Position numbers and translations under genes: made by a program. A DNA stretch of 42,947 nucleotides from Clostridia bacterium (GTDB lineage Bacteria; Bacillota; Clostridia; Christensenellales; Borkfalkiaceae), in contig JAFVPE010000015.1 in the NCBI GenBank assembly GCA_017505465.1, positions 1 to 42,947 on the forward strand. Direction: 5' to 3'. Every line of letters begins with the position of its first letter. The stretch's first letter is position 1. Under the pieces are notes generated by a model. It saw only the letters and a list, made by a program, of their open reading frames with translations. It searched no databases and was not told the origin of the DNA. Below are positions 9,057 through 16,727 of the stretch, one piece after another.

Positions 9057-10859
9057 TTAGTTTTTATAGGCTCTCAATGCGTTATTGGAAACTTCCGTAT
9101 ATCCATAAATATAATCATTGAAAGACAGCGTTCCGTAACGAACCTTATCGTTCAAAGGATTTGCCCAGTTATCAATCCAGCTTCTGTCAGGCATGTACCA
9201 CCAGTCACCTGCACGAGATACTGCAGAAGATTCCACAACTGCCATTGCACTCGATTTTCCAATCTTTTTCGCCATGTTTTCAATTGCTACTGCTTGGTCC
9301 GCTTTTTGAGCAGATACATACCCCTTTTGAGCTGCATAGGTTTGCCCCGCAGTCATCAACCAGTTGATAAATTTAACACTTTGTTCGGGAATGGGCGTAC
9401 CCTTTCTCATTGCTACATAATAACCAAGGGAGTGATTTGCCGCTTGACCTTTTACCGCAACTTCATCGTTCATAGGATCTGCGCTCGTATATTGCTTATA
9501 TACAGGCAAAGGAGCGATACCCCAATCGAAATTAGAGGAAGAATCGATAATTCTATAATTCGAATAATATTGCACAAGCATTGCAAGCACACCAGACGAG
9601 AAGTATTGTACGGAAGACGTGCCGTTGAATGCGCTGGGATAAGGACAAACGTTCAAACCGCCGACACCTGCAAGCATACAGAAACGCTTAAACGCGTCTT
9701 GCGTACAAGGTAATTCGTTAAGCACACCGCTATCTTTCTTGGACGTGATATCTGCGCGAACTTCCGCAGCAACGTCGTTTACCGTGTAATAGAATGCGGT
9801 ATTAGAATCCGTTTTATAGGAAATCGTATCGCCTGCATTCGCATTGATAACGTCAGCAAGTTCAATCGTTTCCCCTGCGTTATACGTCGTACCCGTATAA
9901 AGCCCCGTATAAGTATTGCCTTCCGTTACGATATAGTTCGCAACCGTTGCAGGCAACGAGAACGTAAATTCGCCTTGACCGTTCATATCTTGTAAGCAGT
10001 CGCCTCCAACGCTCCACGCATAGTTAAACCACCATTCCGTATAATAACCGTAATCCGTAGGAGAGCTGCTGTTCTTCGTCTTCGTAAGCAACATACCCAA
10101 ATCTTCTACTTCATCCCAGTTCATAGCAATACGGTCGTTGAATACAAGAGTCGCGCCCGTAGGCTTTCTCCAAGTATCGCCGCTATAATCTACACCATTG
10201 AAGATGTAAGGATTCGAGCTGCGGAAATAACCTTTTGCGGGTACGTCAATCGACAAGCCGTAGTCCGCCTTCGTCTTCCCATTGTAGTCCGTCAAGGTTC
10301 CTGCGTTGAATGCGTCAATATCCTTTTCATCAACACTGATGCAAATAACGCCAGCCGCCTGTAACGCCGTCTTATTATAATATAATACGGTAGGATCGTT
10401 TACTGCGGGCAAGCCATACAGGGGATCGCTTTGTTGCGCGGTAACGTTCGCTCTGTTGTAATGATATCTCGATTCTTGGTCTTTATATAAACCACCAAGC
10501 ACATCGGAAGAGAAAGAATTCGTTAAATCATACATATTTTTAGTATGTTTCTTGAAATATTCATCCGTACCAATTACAACGTCAGGGCCGTTCGAAGAAG
10601 GCAATACGTTCGTAAGTTTACCATCGATACCGCCCTCAGCAACGGGCATAGGCATAACTCTAATCTTATCGGTTTCGCCTTGCGTAGCATTATACTCGTT
10701 CACCAATCCATTGAAGAGTTCCAAAATTTCTTGCGTACCTGTGAACATAAAATCCAAGGTCGCCTTCCCTTTCGTACCGCCACCGCCGCAAGCTGTTGCA
10801 AACAACGTGGAGCAACACATCACCGAACACACTACTTTTGTTAACAGTTTCTTTTTCAT
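9057..10859 (-). CDS. ABC transporter extracellular solute-binding lipoprotein (sugar type)
   Basis: A 600-residue family 1 solute-binding protein. It starts with MKKK, a hydrophobic segment and a lipobox cysteine in FATACGGGG. Early features typical of sugar-binding proteins are FTGTQEILELFNGLVNEYN and NGPDVVIGTDEY; the C-terminal half has KFINWLMTAGQ, common to this family. At 600 residues it is longer than the usual 400-450, which is seen in oligosaccharide binders of Clostridia. AAGGAG is positioned before the ATG. It is directly downstream of the two permease genes. It would deliver oligosaccharides, perhaps from the GH43, to the permease pair. Confidence 0.88.
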   Translation of the reverse strand: MKKKLLTKVVCSVMCCSTLFATACGGGGTKGKATLDFMFTGTQEILELFNGLVNEYNATQGETDKIRVMPMPVAEGGIDGKLTNVLPSSNGPDVVIGTDEYFKKHTKNMYDLTNSFSSDVLGGLYKDQESRYHYNRANVTAQQSDPLYGLPAVNDPTVLYYNKTALQAAGVICISVDEKDIDAFNAGTLTDYNGKTKADYGLSIDVPAKGYFRSSNPYIFNGVDYSGDTWRKPTGATLVFNDRIAMNWDEVEDLGMLLTKTKNSSSPTDYGYYTEWWFNYAWSVGGDCLQDMNGQGEFTFSLPATVANYIVTEGNTYTGLYTGTTYNAGETIELADVINANAGDTISYKTDSNTAFYYTVNDVAAEVRADITSKKDSGVLNELPCTQDAFKRFCMLAGVGGLNVCPYPSAFNGTSSVQYFSSGVLAMLVQYYSNYRIIDSSSNFDWGIAPLPVYKQYTSADPMNDEVAVKGQAANHSLGYYVAMRKGTPIPEQSVKFINWLMTAGQTYAAQKGYVSAQKADQAVAIENMAKKIGKSSAMAVVESSAVSRAGDWWYMPDRSWIDNWANPLNDKVRYGTLSFNDYIYGYTEVSNNALRAYKN

Positions 10860-10923
10860 CTTTTTTTCTCCTTATAACTAAATATTTATAGATAAAAACT
10901 TTACAACTCAAATTTTTACAAAA

Positions 10924-12030
10924 TCAACCCTTCAATCCCGAAGAGAACGAAATACCCGATATAATCTTATTTTGGAATATTACGTAAATGATTAACAAGG
11001 GTACAATACCAAATACCGCCGCGGCAGATGCCAACGCTTTGTCCATATACTCACTATTAAAGAAGGACAACGCCAATTGTATCGTATATTGTTCGGGGTA
11101 CTTTAAGTAAATCAACGAGTTTTGATAATCGTTATATACGCCGATAAATCCTAATACAAATTGCGCAATCAATGCCGGAGTCCCCAAAGGCAACATAATT
11201 GCCGTAAAGATATGCAATTTCCCGCAACCGTCAATTCTTGCCGCCGCAAGCATATCATCGGGAATCCCTTTGAAATATTCTCTCAAAAACATTACCGTAC
11301 CAATCGAACCGAAGCAACGAGGAACAATCAACGGGAGCGAAAGCCCTACTCCGCTTGTCCAGCCAAGTCTATCGAACAAAACGTAAGAACTCGACATCGT
11401 TACGCAACCGGGAACCATAAGCGTAAAAATCATAAATTCGTAAACAAACTTACGTCCTTTATAATTAAGTTTCGCAAAACCATATGCGGATAACGCCGAC
11501 ACAAGCACGCCTGCAAACACAGGGAAGGTCGCATAAATTAAGCTATTGAAAAACGAGGACATTAAATCAATCCCAATACCTGTAGAATTAACAAACAAAT
11601 CCTCAAAATGAGAAAACGTTACACCTTGTTTGGGAATATATGTAAAGCCCAAGGCATTCGCTTCCGCAGAAGTCTTTATGGAATTAATAATTACAACATA
11701 GAAAGGAAATAGCGTTATAAACATAAGGAAAATTAACGCTGTAATTGACCCTAAACTAAACTTGTTCATAAATGGATATGAAAAAGCTTTATATTGTTCA
11801 TTTTCCTCAAAGATTTTATTTGCTATAAACAAGCCTATTGCCGCGCATAAACATACCGCAAATAAAATCGTGGCAATTAATCTTGAATGATATCCTTCCG
11901 CCGAACGAAACAACGTTCCCAGTGCAAAAATTGAAGTAATGATTATCATTACAGGGAAAACAAAGAAATACGCCGTTTTAAATACAATGTATTTTTTAGG
12001 CAATTTATTATTCATCGTATTAGAAATCAT
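10924..12030 (-). CDS. Sugar ABC transporter permease, MalG/UgpE type
   Basis: A 368-residue integral membrane protein. The EAA loop appears as DDMLAAARIDGCGKLHIFTAIMLPL, the cytoplasmic contact for the ATPase. Two extra hydrophobic segments precede the usual MalG-like core, making it longer than the normal 280 residues. It ends with SSGLKG, a typical C-terminus of this family (usually GLTAGAVKG). Its start overlaps the upstream permease stop by 11 bases; an AGGAG is 13 bases before the ATG at 12030, and a second ATG at 12015 is possible. It forms the channel with the permease at 12020-12997. No ATPase gene is present in the locus. Confidence 0.9.
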   Translation of the reverse strand: MISNTMNNKLPKKYIVFKTAYFFVFPVMIIITSIFALGTLFRSAEGYHSRLIATILFAVCLCAAIGLFIANKIFEENEQYKAFSYPFMNKFSLGSITALIFLMFITLFPFYVVIINSIKTSAEANALGFTYIPKQGVTFSHFEDLFVNSTGIGIDLMSSFFNSLIYATFPVFAGVLVSALSAYGFAKLNYKGRKFVYEFMIFTLMVPGCVTMSSSYVLFDRLGWTSGVGLSLPLIVPRCFGSIGTVMFLREYFKGIPDDMLAAARIDGCGKLHIFTAIMLPLGTPALIAQFVLGFIGVYNDYQNSLIYLKYPEQYTIQLALSFFNSEYMDKALASAAAVFGIVPLLIIYVIFQNKIISGISFSSGLKG

Positions 12031-12997
12031 AACTTACCCACTTCTCCTGTAATTTAAAGTTTATTCGAGTTACCACGAAGATAACAATAGCCAAAATCCA
12101 CGCCGCCGCAGAACCGATGCCATAGCCAAATTGATAAGAATTAGCGAAAATCATACGATATATGTACACCACGGGAGTATTGTAAGCATATAATCCTTCC
12201 GTCCATTGAGGCGGGCTGGCAATACCAAAGCCAAATTGATAATACAAACTCATTTGCTGTAACGAGTCTATTAAGCGCATCGTCACCAAATAACCAAGCG
12301 TGGGGGTAATCGCAGGGAAAGTAATTTTCCAAAAAATCTGCGACGACGAAGCCCCGTCGATTTTTGCCGCTTCTTCATAGCTCTCGTCCACGCCTGCAAA
12401 CGCCGCTTGCAATAATACGGTAGCATATCCAAGCCCAGACCAAACGGATACGATTATCATAGATATGTTAAAGGTTAGAGGATTACCCGTCAGCCATTTA
12501 ACCGGTTCAAAATGTAACCCAGTTAAAATTTGATTAAACACACCGGAATTTTCATCAATAAACATTTTGAAAACGATTACGATGATCGTTACCGCACAAA
12601 CCGCAGGCACAAAAAATACCGAACGGAAAAAATGCTTTGCAAATTGAATTTTATTAAGTTGATATGCGATGAAAATAGGAATCGCAAGCCCAATAGGTAC
12701 GGATATCATAAATATACCCGCCGTCAAAAAGGTATATAAGAAATCTTTTCCGTAAACATTAAAATTGAGCATATTCTTGTAATTGTCCAATCCAATGAAT
12801 ACCGCATTAGAAAAGTCCGTATCGTGCATTTCAAAAAAGCTCATTACAAGCGATAACACCATCGGAAACGCACCGAAAATCAAAAATCCGAAAACTGGCA
12901 AAGATGAAATTAAGAAATTCTCTAACCCATCTTTAAATTTCATCAGTTTTCTCTTTTTTTGATATTTCGCAGAATTGATAGAAATATTATTCTCCAT
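12020..12997 (-). CDS. Sugar ABC transporter permease, MalF/UgpA type
   Basis: A 325-residue protein with six hydrophobic segments. The EAA loop is YEEAAKIDGASSSQIFWKITFPAITP (quoted in part: EEAAKIDGA...FPAITP). The family-typical N-terminal segment FLIFGAFPMVLSLVMSFFEM and the LDNYKNM stretch are present. AGGAGG lies 8 bases before the ATG. It is encoded 32 bases after the nucleoside hydrolase gene and overlaps the next permease, so the pair is made together. It forms the heterodimeric membrane channel of a carbohydrate importer. Confidence 0.9.
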   Translation of the reverse strand: MENNISINSAKYQKKRKLMKFKDGLENFLISSLPVFGFLIFGAFPMVLSLVMSFFEMHDTDFSNAVFIGLDNYKNMLNFNVYGKDFLYTFLTAGIFMISVPIGLAIPIFIAYQLNKIQFAKHFFRSVFFVPAVCAVTIIVIVFKMFIDENSGVFNQILTGLHFEPVKWLTGNPLTFNISMIIVSVWSGLGYATVLLQAAFAGVDESYEEAAKIDGASSSQIFWKITFPAITPTLGYLVTMRLIDSLQQMSLYYQFGFGIASPPQWTEGLYAYNTPVVYIYRMIFANSYQFGYGIGSAAAWILAIVIFVVTRINFKLQEKWVSYDF

Positions 12998-13029
12998 ATC
13001 ACTTCCTCCTTTAGTAAAAGCTCAACGCT

Positions 13030-13947
13030 TTACTTTATGTCTGTTTTTGATAACGTTTTACACAAATACTGCATAAACGCTTCTACGTTCACGTCCGAAG
13101 CATATTCGATTTCCGCCCCGTGTTCTTCCGCTAAAGACATCGCGCGAGCCTTATCGCTCAAAAAGATTTTGTAGTTCCCTTTCTTGAAGGTTACAAACTC
13201 ATCGTTGAATAACGTGGAAATCGCAAGAGGATCGTGCATTGTAGGTGGTTGTCCGCGTTCTTCGTTATGCGCAATCCAAATTTTCGTCATTTTTACGAGC
13301 AACTTATATTTATCGGACTTCAACTGAGAAAGACATTCCAACGTATTTTCCTTGAACGTGCATTTACGAGTAATATCTACCCCGACTGCCTTAATCGGTA
13401 CGCCGCACTCAAAAACAGTTTTAGCCGCTTCGGGATCGCAAAGGAAATTCCACTCTACGTCGTACTCACTGAAATTGCCGCCCATCATCAAAATATCCTT
13501 AGCCAAAGAAAACGTTTCCTTATCTTTCTCTATCGCACGCGCGAGATTGGTTAAAGGTCCGATTGCCACAATCGTTACTTCATTAGGATTTTTTTTAAGC
13601 GTATCAAGAATGAAATCCACCGCCCCATCTTCTACGGGTTCGTCTTTCATTTCTTCATCTATGTAGTGCGGAATATTCGCTTTTCCATCCCTATCCGCTT
13701 TCTCAAATTTTTTCAAAGGTTCTTTTTCGGGATAATCTTCTCCGACGTACACCTTTATCTCATTCGACTTCCCAAACAAAGAAATCAGTTTCGATGCAAT
13801 TTTCGCCCTTTGCAAACTGTTTCTATACACAGTGGTAACACCCAAAAGCTCTGCATTTTCCGCCAATAATAGGCTTAACGCATACGCATCGTCAATGTCG
13901 TCGCCAATGTCAGTATCTAAGATTAGCAAGTGTTTTTCTTTTTCCAT
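13030..13947 (-). CDS. Nucleoside hydrolase (inosine/uridine-preferring type)
   Basis: The N-terminus LILDTDIGDDIDDAYAL is the calcium- and ribose-binding aspartate cluster of the IunH/nucleoside hydrolase family, and TIVAIGPLTNLARAI and MMGGNF are further family motifs. Length is about 305 residues from this start, as expected. The frame is open upstream to an ATG at 14049, but a promoter (13993-14021) lies inside that extension, so the long form is unlikely. AGGAGG stands 14 bases before the ATG at 13947 and 5 bases before an in-frame TTG at 13956, so TTG may be the true start. The enzyme cleaves N-ribosyl bonds to base and ribose; here it may act on another N- or O-furanoside. It is first in the sugar-uptake operon. 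Confidence 0.85.
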   Translation of the reverse strand: MEKEKHLLILDTDIGDDIDDAYALSLLLAENAELLGVTTVYRNSLQRAKIASKLISLFGKSNEIKVYVGEDYPEKEPLKKFEKADRDGKANIPHYIDEEMKDEPVEDGAVDFILDTLKKNPNEVTIVAIGPLTNLARAIEKDKETFSLAKDILMMGGNFSEYDVEWNFLCDPEAAKTVFECGVPIKAVGVDITRKCTFKENTLECLSQLKSDKYKLLVKMTKIWIAHNEERGQPPTMHDPLAISTLFNDEFVTFKKGNYKIFLSDKARAMSLAEEHGAEIEYASDVNVEAFMQYLCKTLSKTDIK

Positions 13948-13992
13948 ATTATTCAAAATCGCCTCCTCTCGATATGTGTTTTTGCCGATAAT

Positions 13993-14021
13993 ATTATATA
14001 TTATTTCTCTCTTTTTTGAAA
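13993..14021 (-). promoter_or_regulatory. Promoter of the sugar-uptake operon
   Basis: On the minus strand TTTCAA (14016-14021) and a perfect TATAAT (13993-13998) are separated by 17 bases. The weak -35 box next to a direct repeat (14023-14055) fits a promoter needing an activator. Confidence 0.65.
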
Positions 14022-14022
14022 T

Positions 14023-14055
14023 GTCATTTTCCGTTATCCTGGTAGTCATTTTCCG
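14023..14055. promoter_or_regulatory. Direct-repeat operator, probable AraC-family binding site
   Basis: The 11-mer gtcattttccg occurs at 14023-14033 and again at 14045-14055, same orientation, 22 bases apart, or about two helical turns. The proximal copy abuts the -35 box of the operon promoter. AraC-family proteins bind direct repeats with about 21-bp spacing next to the -35 box, and the regulator is encoded immediately alongside. The sequence repeat is seen; binding is inferred. Confidence 0.6.
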
Positions 14056-14082
14056 AGATTTTGAAAATACAGCTTAATTAGC

Positions 14083-14110
14083 TTGACATTTTTTATATTT
14101 TGCTTATACT
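14083..14110 (+). promoter_or_regulatory. Promoter of the AraC-family regulator gene
   Basis: TTGACA at 14083-14088 and TATACT at 14105-14110 with a 16-base spacer. The ribosome binding site AGGAG follows at 14119-14123, 6 bases before the ATG at 14130, so the leader is very short. Confidence 0.7.
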
Positions 14111-14129
14111 GTAAGAAAAGGAGCTTTCT

Positions 14130-14930
14130 ATGAAATTAGCTTACGTATATATTGACAAGTACAATTCCCCTACTCATATCCAAATGCATTTGCATAATTG
14201 CTTTGAGTTAGTTTATTACCATAACACCAACGGGTACACAACGTGGAAACCCGCTTCTCACGAAGCAAACGGGCCTCTCATTTTTACCGAAAAAGAGCAG
14301 GGTTCTTATGAACAGATTGACTTTTCAAGCAACACGTTGATCGTTATACCGCCCAACACTTTGCACGATGAAAAACACTATGGAGCTTCAAAAGTTACGG
14401 CAATTGGGTTTAGTTTGGAAGAGGGTGATAAACTCCCCGATTTAGCGATTTTGAAAAAACCGTTCTTTATGCGCGATAAGGAAAAACTGTTTTACAACTC
14501 TGTCCGTCGAATTGAAAAGGAATATGCTGCCCATTCCGCATTTTTCCAAAATATAATTTGCCTATACTTAAATCGTTTATTGCTTGAATTGACTCCTCAC
14601 ACCCTTTCAACGCAAGACGATTTATTAAACTTCATAAAAAACTATATCGATGAACACTTTACGCAAAATCTTAAAGTGGAAGATTTAGCAGAGCAAATTT
14701 TTTATTCCCCCGACTATTTCCGCACGCTTTTCAAAGAAAAATTTGGTATGAATCCAAAGGCGTATATGATTGATAAGCGCATCCAATTCGCAAAAAAACT
14801 TATTTATGAAACAAACTTAAGTTTAACGCGAATCAGCGAGCTTTGCGGTTTCAACGATTATGCTCAATTTAATAAATTTTACAAGAAAAAAGAAAAGGTT
14901 TCTCCATCGCAAGCACGGGGCGACAAATAA
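14130..14930 (+). CDS. AraC-family transcriptional regulator (cupin sensor + double HTH)
   Basis: A 266-residue regulator. The N-terminal half is a cupin-type sensor with HLHNCFELVYY and NTLIVIPPNTLHDEKHY, the usual ligand-binding beta-barrel. The C-terminal 100 residues hold the two helix-turn-helix motifs: LKVEDLAEQIFYSPDYFRTLFKEKFG (in part) and LTRISELCGFNDYAQFNKFYKK. It is the only plus-strand gene in the first 33 kb and is divergent from the sugar-uptake operon, the classic position for a local activator. It probably senses a mono- or oligosaccharide released by the GH43 and activates the operon through the direct repeat at 14023-14055. Start chosen from a well-placed AGGAG. Confidence 0.88.
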   Translation: MKLAYVYIDKYNSPTHIQMHLHNCFELVYYHNTNGYTTWKPASHEANGPLIFTEKEQGSYEQIDFSSNTLIVIPPNTLHDEKHYGASKVTAIGFSLEEGDKLPDLAILKKPFFMRDKEKLFYNSVRRIEKEYAAHSAFFQNIICLYLNRLLLELTPHTLSTQDDLLNFIKNYIDEHFTQNLKVEDLAEQIFYSPDYFRTLFKEKFGMNPKAYMIDKRIQFAKKLIYETNLSLTRISELCGFNDYAQFNKFYKKKEKVSPSQARGDK

Positions 14931-15020
14931 TATGTTATTTGTATAGCGTTTTTCCGTATTATTGTCAATGCCTTTCAACAAATTTTCATTTGTAAAATAT
15001 TCCCTTGTTTTCTCATTTTT

Positions 15021-15050
15021 AGCAGACGATTCACCTCGCCTGCTTTTTTT
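15021..15050 (+). terminator. Terminator after the AraC-family gene
   Basis: AGCAGACGA and TCGCCTGCT form a nine-pair stem with one mismatch, followed by a run of seven to eight T. It also separates the plus-strand regulator from the converging minus-strand gene. Confidence 0.75.
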
Positions 15051-15055
15051 CACGA

Positions 15056-15580
15056 TTACTCACTTTGATAAAAGTTAATGATGGTTATATCTTTTCCCCC
15101 ATGCTTCTTTTGAGCCGCATAGCCCCACGCAAGCCGCGTCCCGCTTTTCGGTTGATACTCACTTATATCTCTTTTGGAATATTTACGCTTGGGCGGTAAA
15201 TAGGAAGGATTATAGTAAAAAACACAAAAATCGCTGGCGTTTATCATCTCTTGATTTCGCTCCACGTAAGATGCCTTACCCGCATTTTTTACACTTTGGG
15301 GTATAATTGTTTCATCATAAGACTCCAACAAATAGGCCTTATATAGTTTATCAATGTAAGGATATTGCGACCGCACGTAAACCCGTTTTATGTGCGGATA
15401 TTTTTCTTTAAGTTCTGTAACAACCATATGGCAAAGCTCATCGAACTTACTCCGACTGCCAAAAAGAAAGGTGTCTACCCCTTCTTCAACAATCAATCGC
15501 TCTACCGTTTCGCGAACTTTTTGTTTTAACCCATCTGTTTGGGGCGTATCGCGATGTCCAAAAAAACTACAAGCTTTCAT
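15056..15580 (-). CDS. SLOG-superfamily protein (DUF1273/YpsA-like)
   Basis: About 174 residues from the ATG at 15580, where AGGGGG is well spaced; the frame extends upstream to 15619 without a better site. The opening ACSFFGHRDTP and the later DTFLFGSRSKFDELC are typical of the SLOG Rossmann-like family that includes YpsA/DUF1273; NASDFCVFYYNP and SGTRLAWGYAAQKK are also family-like. SLOG proteins bind nucleotides or nucleotide-derived ligands; the role here is unknown. A structured RNA with two terminators lies directly upstream, so expression may depend on read-through of that leader. Confidence 0.75.
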   Translation of the reverse strand: MKACSFFGHRDTPQTDGLKQKVRETVERLIVEEGVDTFLFGSRSKFDELCHMVVTELKEKYPHIKRVYVRSQYPYIDKLYKAYLLESYDETIIPQSVKNAGKASYVERNQEMINASDFCVFYYNPSYLPPKRKYSKRDISEYQPKSGTRLAWGYAAQKKHGGKDITIINFYQSE

Positions 15581-15596
15581 AAATCCCCCTATAAGC

Positions 15597-15639
15597 AAAA
15601 AAGAGCCCACCAAAAACAAAAACGTTTTTAGCGGCTCTT
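15597..15639 (-). terminator. Second terminator-like hairpin before the SLOG gene
   Basis: On the minus strand AAGAGCC pairs with GGCTCTT (15633-15639 with 15601-15607 in plus coordinates), followed by a run of six T. The loop contains the palindrome AAAAACGTTTTT. It lies between the first terminator and the ribosome binding site of the SLOG gene. Confidence 0.6.
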
Positions 15640-15661
15640 CCTGCCATCGACTATTTAATTA

Positions 15662-15697
15662 AATAAAAAAGATGCCGCCTCTTGCGAGAACGGCATC
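15662..15697 (-). terminator. Terminator of the structured RNA
   Basis: GATGCCG (15691-15697) pairs with CGGCATC (15671-15677) over a 13-base loop, followed by TTTTTTATTT on the minus strand. One arm can alternatively pair with upstream sequence: CTTGCGA with TCGCAAG and GGCAT with ATGCC, which would prevent the terminator. That is the layout of an antiterminator. Confidence 0.75.
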
Positions 15698-15844
15698 GTA
15701 GACATGCCTTTTCGCAAGCTGCTAAACTATCTTACACTTCTACCCTACGGTTTAATTGTAATGCGATTAGGCATAGTTCTACCAACGAGAACTACACCGT
15801 AGAGTATTTGCCATTAGACAAACATTTATGAAGATAGCTTAGCC
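15671..15844 (-). ncRNA. Structured RNA of unknown family (6S-like or regulatory leader)
   Basis: The predicted transcript starts near 15844, about 6 bases after a consensus -10 box. It is closed by a 13-pair stem GCTAAGCTATCTT/AAGATAGTTTAGC (15831-15843 with 15721-15733). Inside are an 11-pair stem built from ACTCTACGGT and ACCGTAGGGT, and a hairpin GTAGTTCT/AGAACTAT. The 3' portion carries mutually exclusive terminator and antiterminator pairings. No reading frame of note covers it. Length near 180 bases and the closed-stem-with-bubble form recall 6S RNA; the terminator switch directly before a gene recalls a riboswitch. I cannot match it to a named family. Confidence 0.6.
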
Positions 15845-15849
15845 TTTTT

Positions 15850-15878
15850 ATTATAAGCGATTTCTTTTTGTTTGTCAA
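15850..15878 (-). promoter_or_regulatory. Consensus promoter of the structured RNA
   Basis: Minus-strand TTGACA (15873-15878) and TATAAT (15850-15855) with exactly 17 bases between: a perfect match to the housekeeping consensus. No coding start follows within the RNA, supporting an abundant non-coding transcript or leader. Confidence 0.85.
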
Positions 15879-15928
15879 GAGTTCCCAGAGAAAAAAATAG
15901 AACCGCATTTTTGCGATTCCATTCTCGT

Positions 15929-16408
15929 TTATTCAAACGTGTGTTCTAAAATCAGATTCAATCCGTCTATATCGACTTCTTCTCTTTGCATTTCCATTAA
16001 AGCATACGGTCCGCCGCAATCCTCTTGTGCCATTCCACCATTTGCTAATATCAATTTTGGCGCATCAAAGGTATCACTGTCTTCCACTTTCTTCACCTTT
16101 ATCTCCACGCGCCAACCGTCACCGAAGTCATACTCGTATATAACTTTTGGAGTGTTCAGAAGAATTAAATCAATCCCCAATTCTCCTTCCCAACGGAAAT
16201 TGACGGGAAGCTCGTCTTCATCCTCATAATCCTCGTAATTTCCAATCGTTATCTTGCCTGCCGTAAAGCTATGCATATGATAATCTTCCCAGCCGAATAC
16301 AACTTGAATAACCTGATGCAGCTCTTCAAAATTCATTCCACCGCAAATACTTACTGTACGTTTAAGATCCGTCCCTTCCAATTTCATTTCCAAAGTATAT
16401 TTCTTCAT
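15929..16408 (-). CDS. Plasmid pRiA4b ORF-3-like protein
   Basis: A 159-residue protein. YDFGDGWRVEIKVKKVE is the hallmark of the pRiA4b ORF-3 family, supported by FGWEDYHMHSFTAG and by the C-terminal EDCGGPYAL. The family is common on plasmids and islands; its molecular role is not established. ATG at 16408 is preferred because AGGGG lies about 8 bases before it; a GTG at 16417 would overlap this site. It has its own strong promoter (16432-16460). It is transcribed towards the structured RNA promoter region but ends before it. Confidence 0.8.
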   Translation of the reverse strand: MKKYTLEMKLEGTDLKRTVSICGGMNFEELHQVIQVVFGWEDYHMHSFTAGKITIGNYEDYEDEDELPVNFRWEGELGIDLILLNTPKVIYEYDFGDGWRVEIKVKKVEDSDTFDAPKLILANGGMAQEDCGGPYALMEMQREEVDIDGLNLILEHTFE

Positions 16409-16431
16409 TCGTGTCACCCCTTTGCTTCATT

Positions 16432-16460
16432 ATCATAACAAAGATTTTTCAGTTTGTCAA
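16432..16460 (-). promoter_or_regulatory. Promoter of the pRiA4b ORF-3-like gene
   Basis: Minus-strand TTGACA (16455-16460) and TATGAT (16432-16437) are separated by 17 bases, placed about 25 bases before the start codon at 16408. Confidence 0.8.
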
Positions 16461-16682
16461 CCCTCGCGCGTGTTATATTTCTTTTCTCTGTTAACCTTTC
16501 TTCCAATGAGAAAGTTCTTGTCCCGCCATCATGATAGGTACCACCTACCACCTATTAGATATGGTACACCCTTTTAAGTAAAATCGAGAAAATTTTAAGA
16601 GCATAAGACTGTAAACGCAGGCTTTGGAGATTTTCATCCCCGCCATCTGCGTCTTACAGTCCTTTTATTATACTCTTACTTC
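16461..16682. other. Non-coding stretch with an inverted repeat and a long hairpin
   Basis: No gene seen. ATAGGT and ACCTAT form an inverted repeat at 16534-16555, flanked by GTACCA/TGGTAC, which could be an operator for the gene at 15929-16408. A second structure pairs 16607-16620 with 16647-16661 (GACTGTAA plus ACGCAG, one bulge). It is followed by CTTTTATTAT on the plus strand and by a weaker T-run on the minus strand, so it may be a back-up terminator for the large gene at 16728. Confidence 0.45.
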
Positions 16683-16712
16683 AAAAACTACGCTTTCCCC
16701 AACGCAGTTTTT
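16683..16712 (-). terminator. Terminator after the Ig-repeat surface protein
   Basis: AAAAACTGCG pairs with CGTAGTTTTT (one G-T pair) over a 10-base loop, 16 bases after the stop codon of the large gene. The A/T arms give a T-run in either direction, so it may be bidirectional. Confidence 0.65.
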
Positions 16713-16727
16713 CTTCAATCCCTATCC

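Noticed and set aside
13948..14049. 34-residue N-terminal extension of the nucleoside hydrolase
   Set aside because: It contains the operon promoter and operator repeat and is not part of the family fold.
15671..15844. T-box, purine, FMN or SAM riboswitch
   Set aside because: None of the conserved signature strings of these families was recognised; left as unknown structured RNA.
16607..16661. Independent small RNA
   Set aside because: The hairpin is present but no promoter boxes lead into it; a terminator role is simpler.
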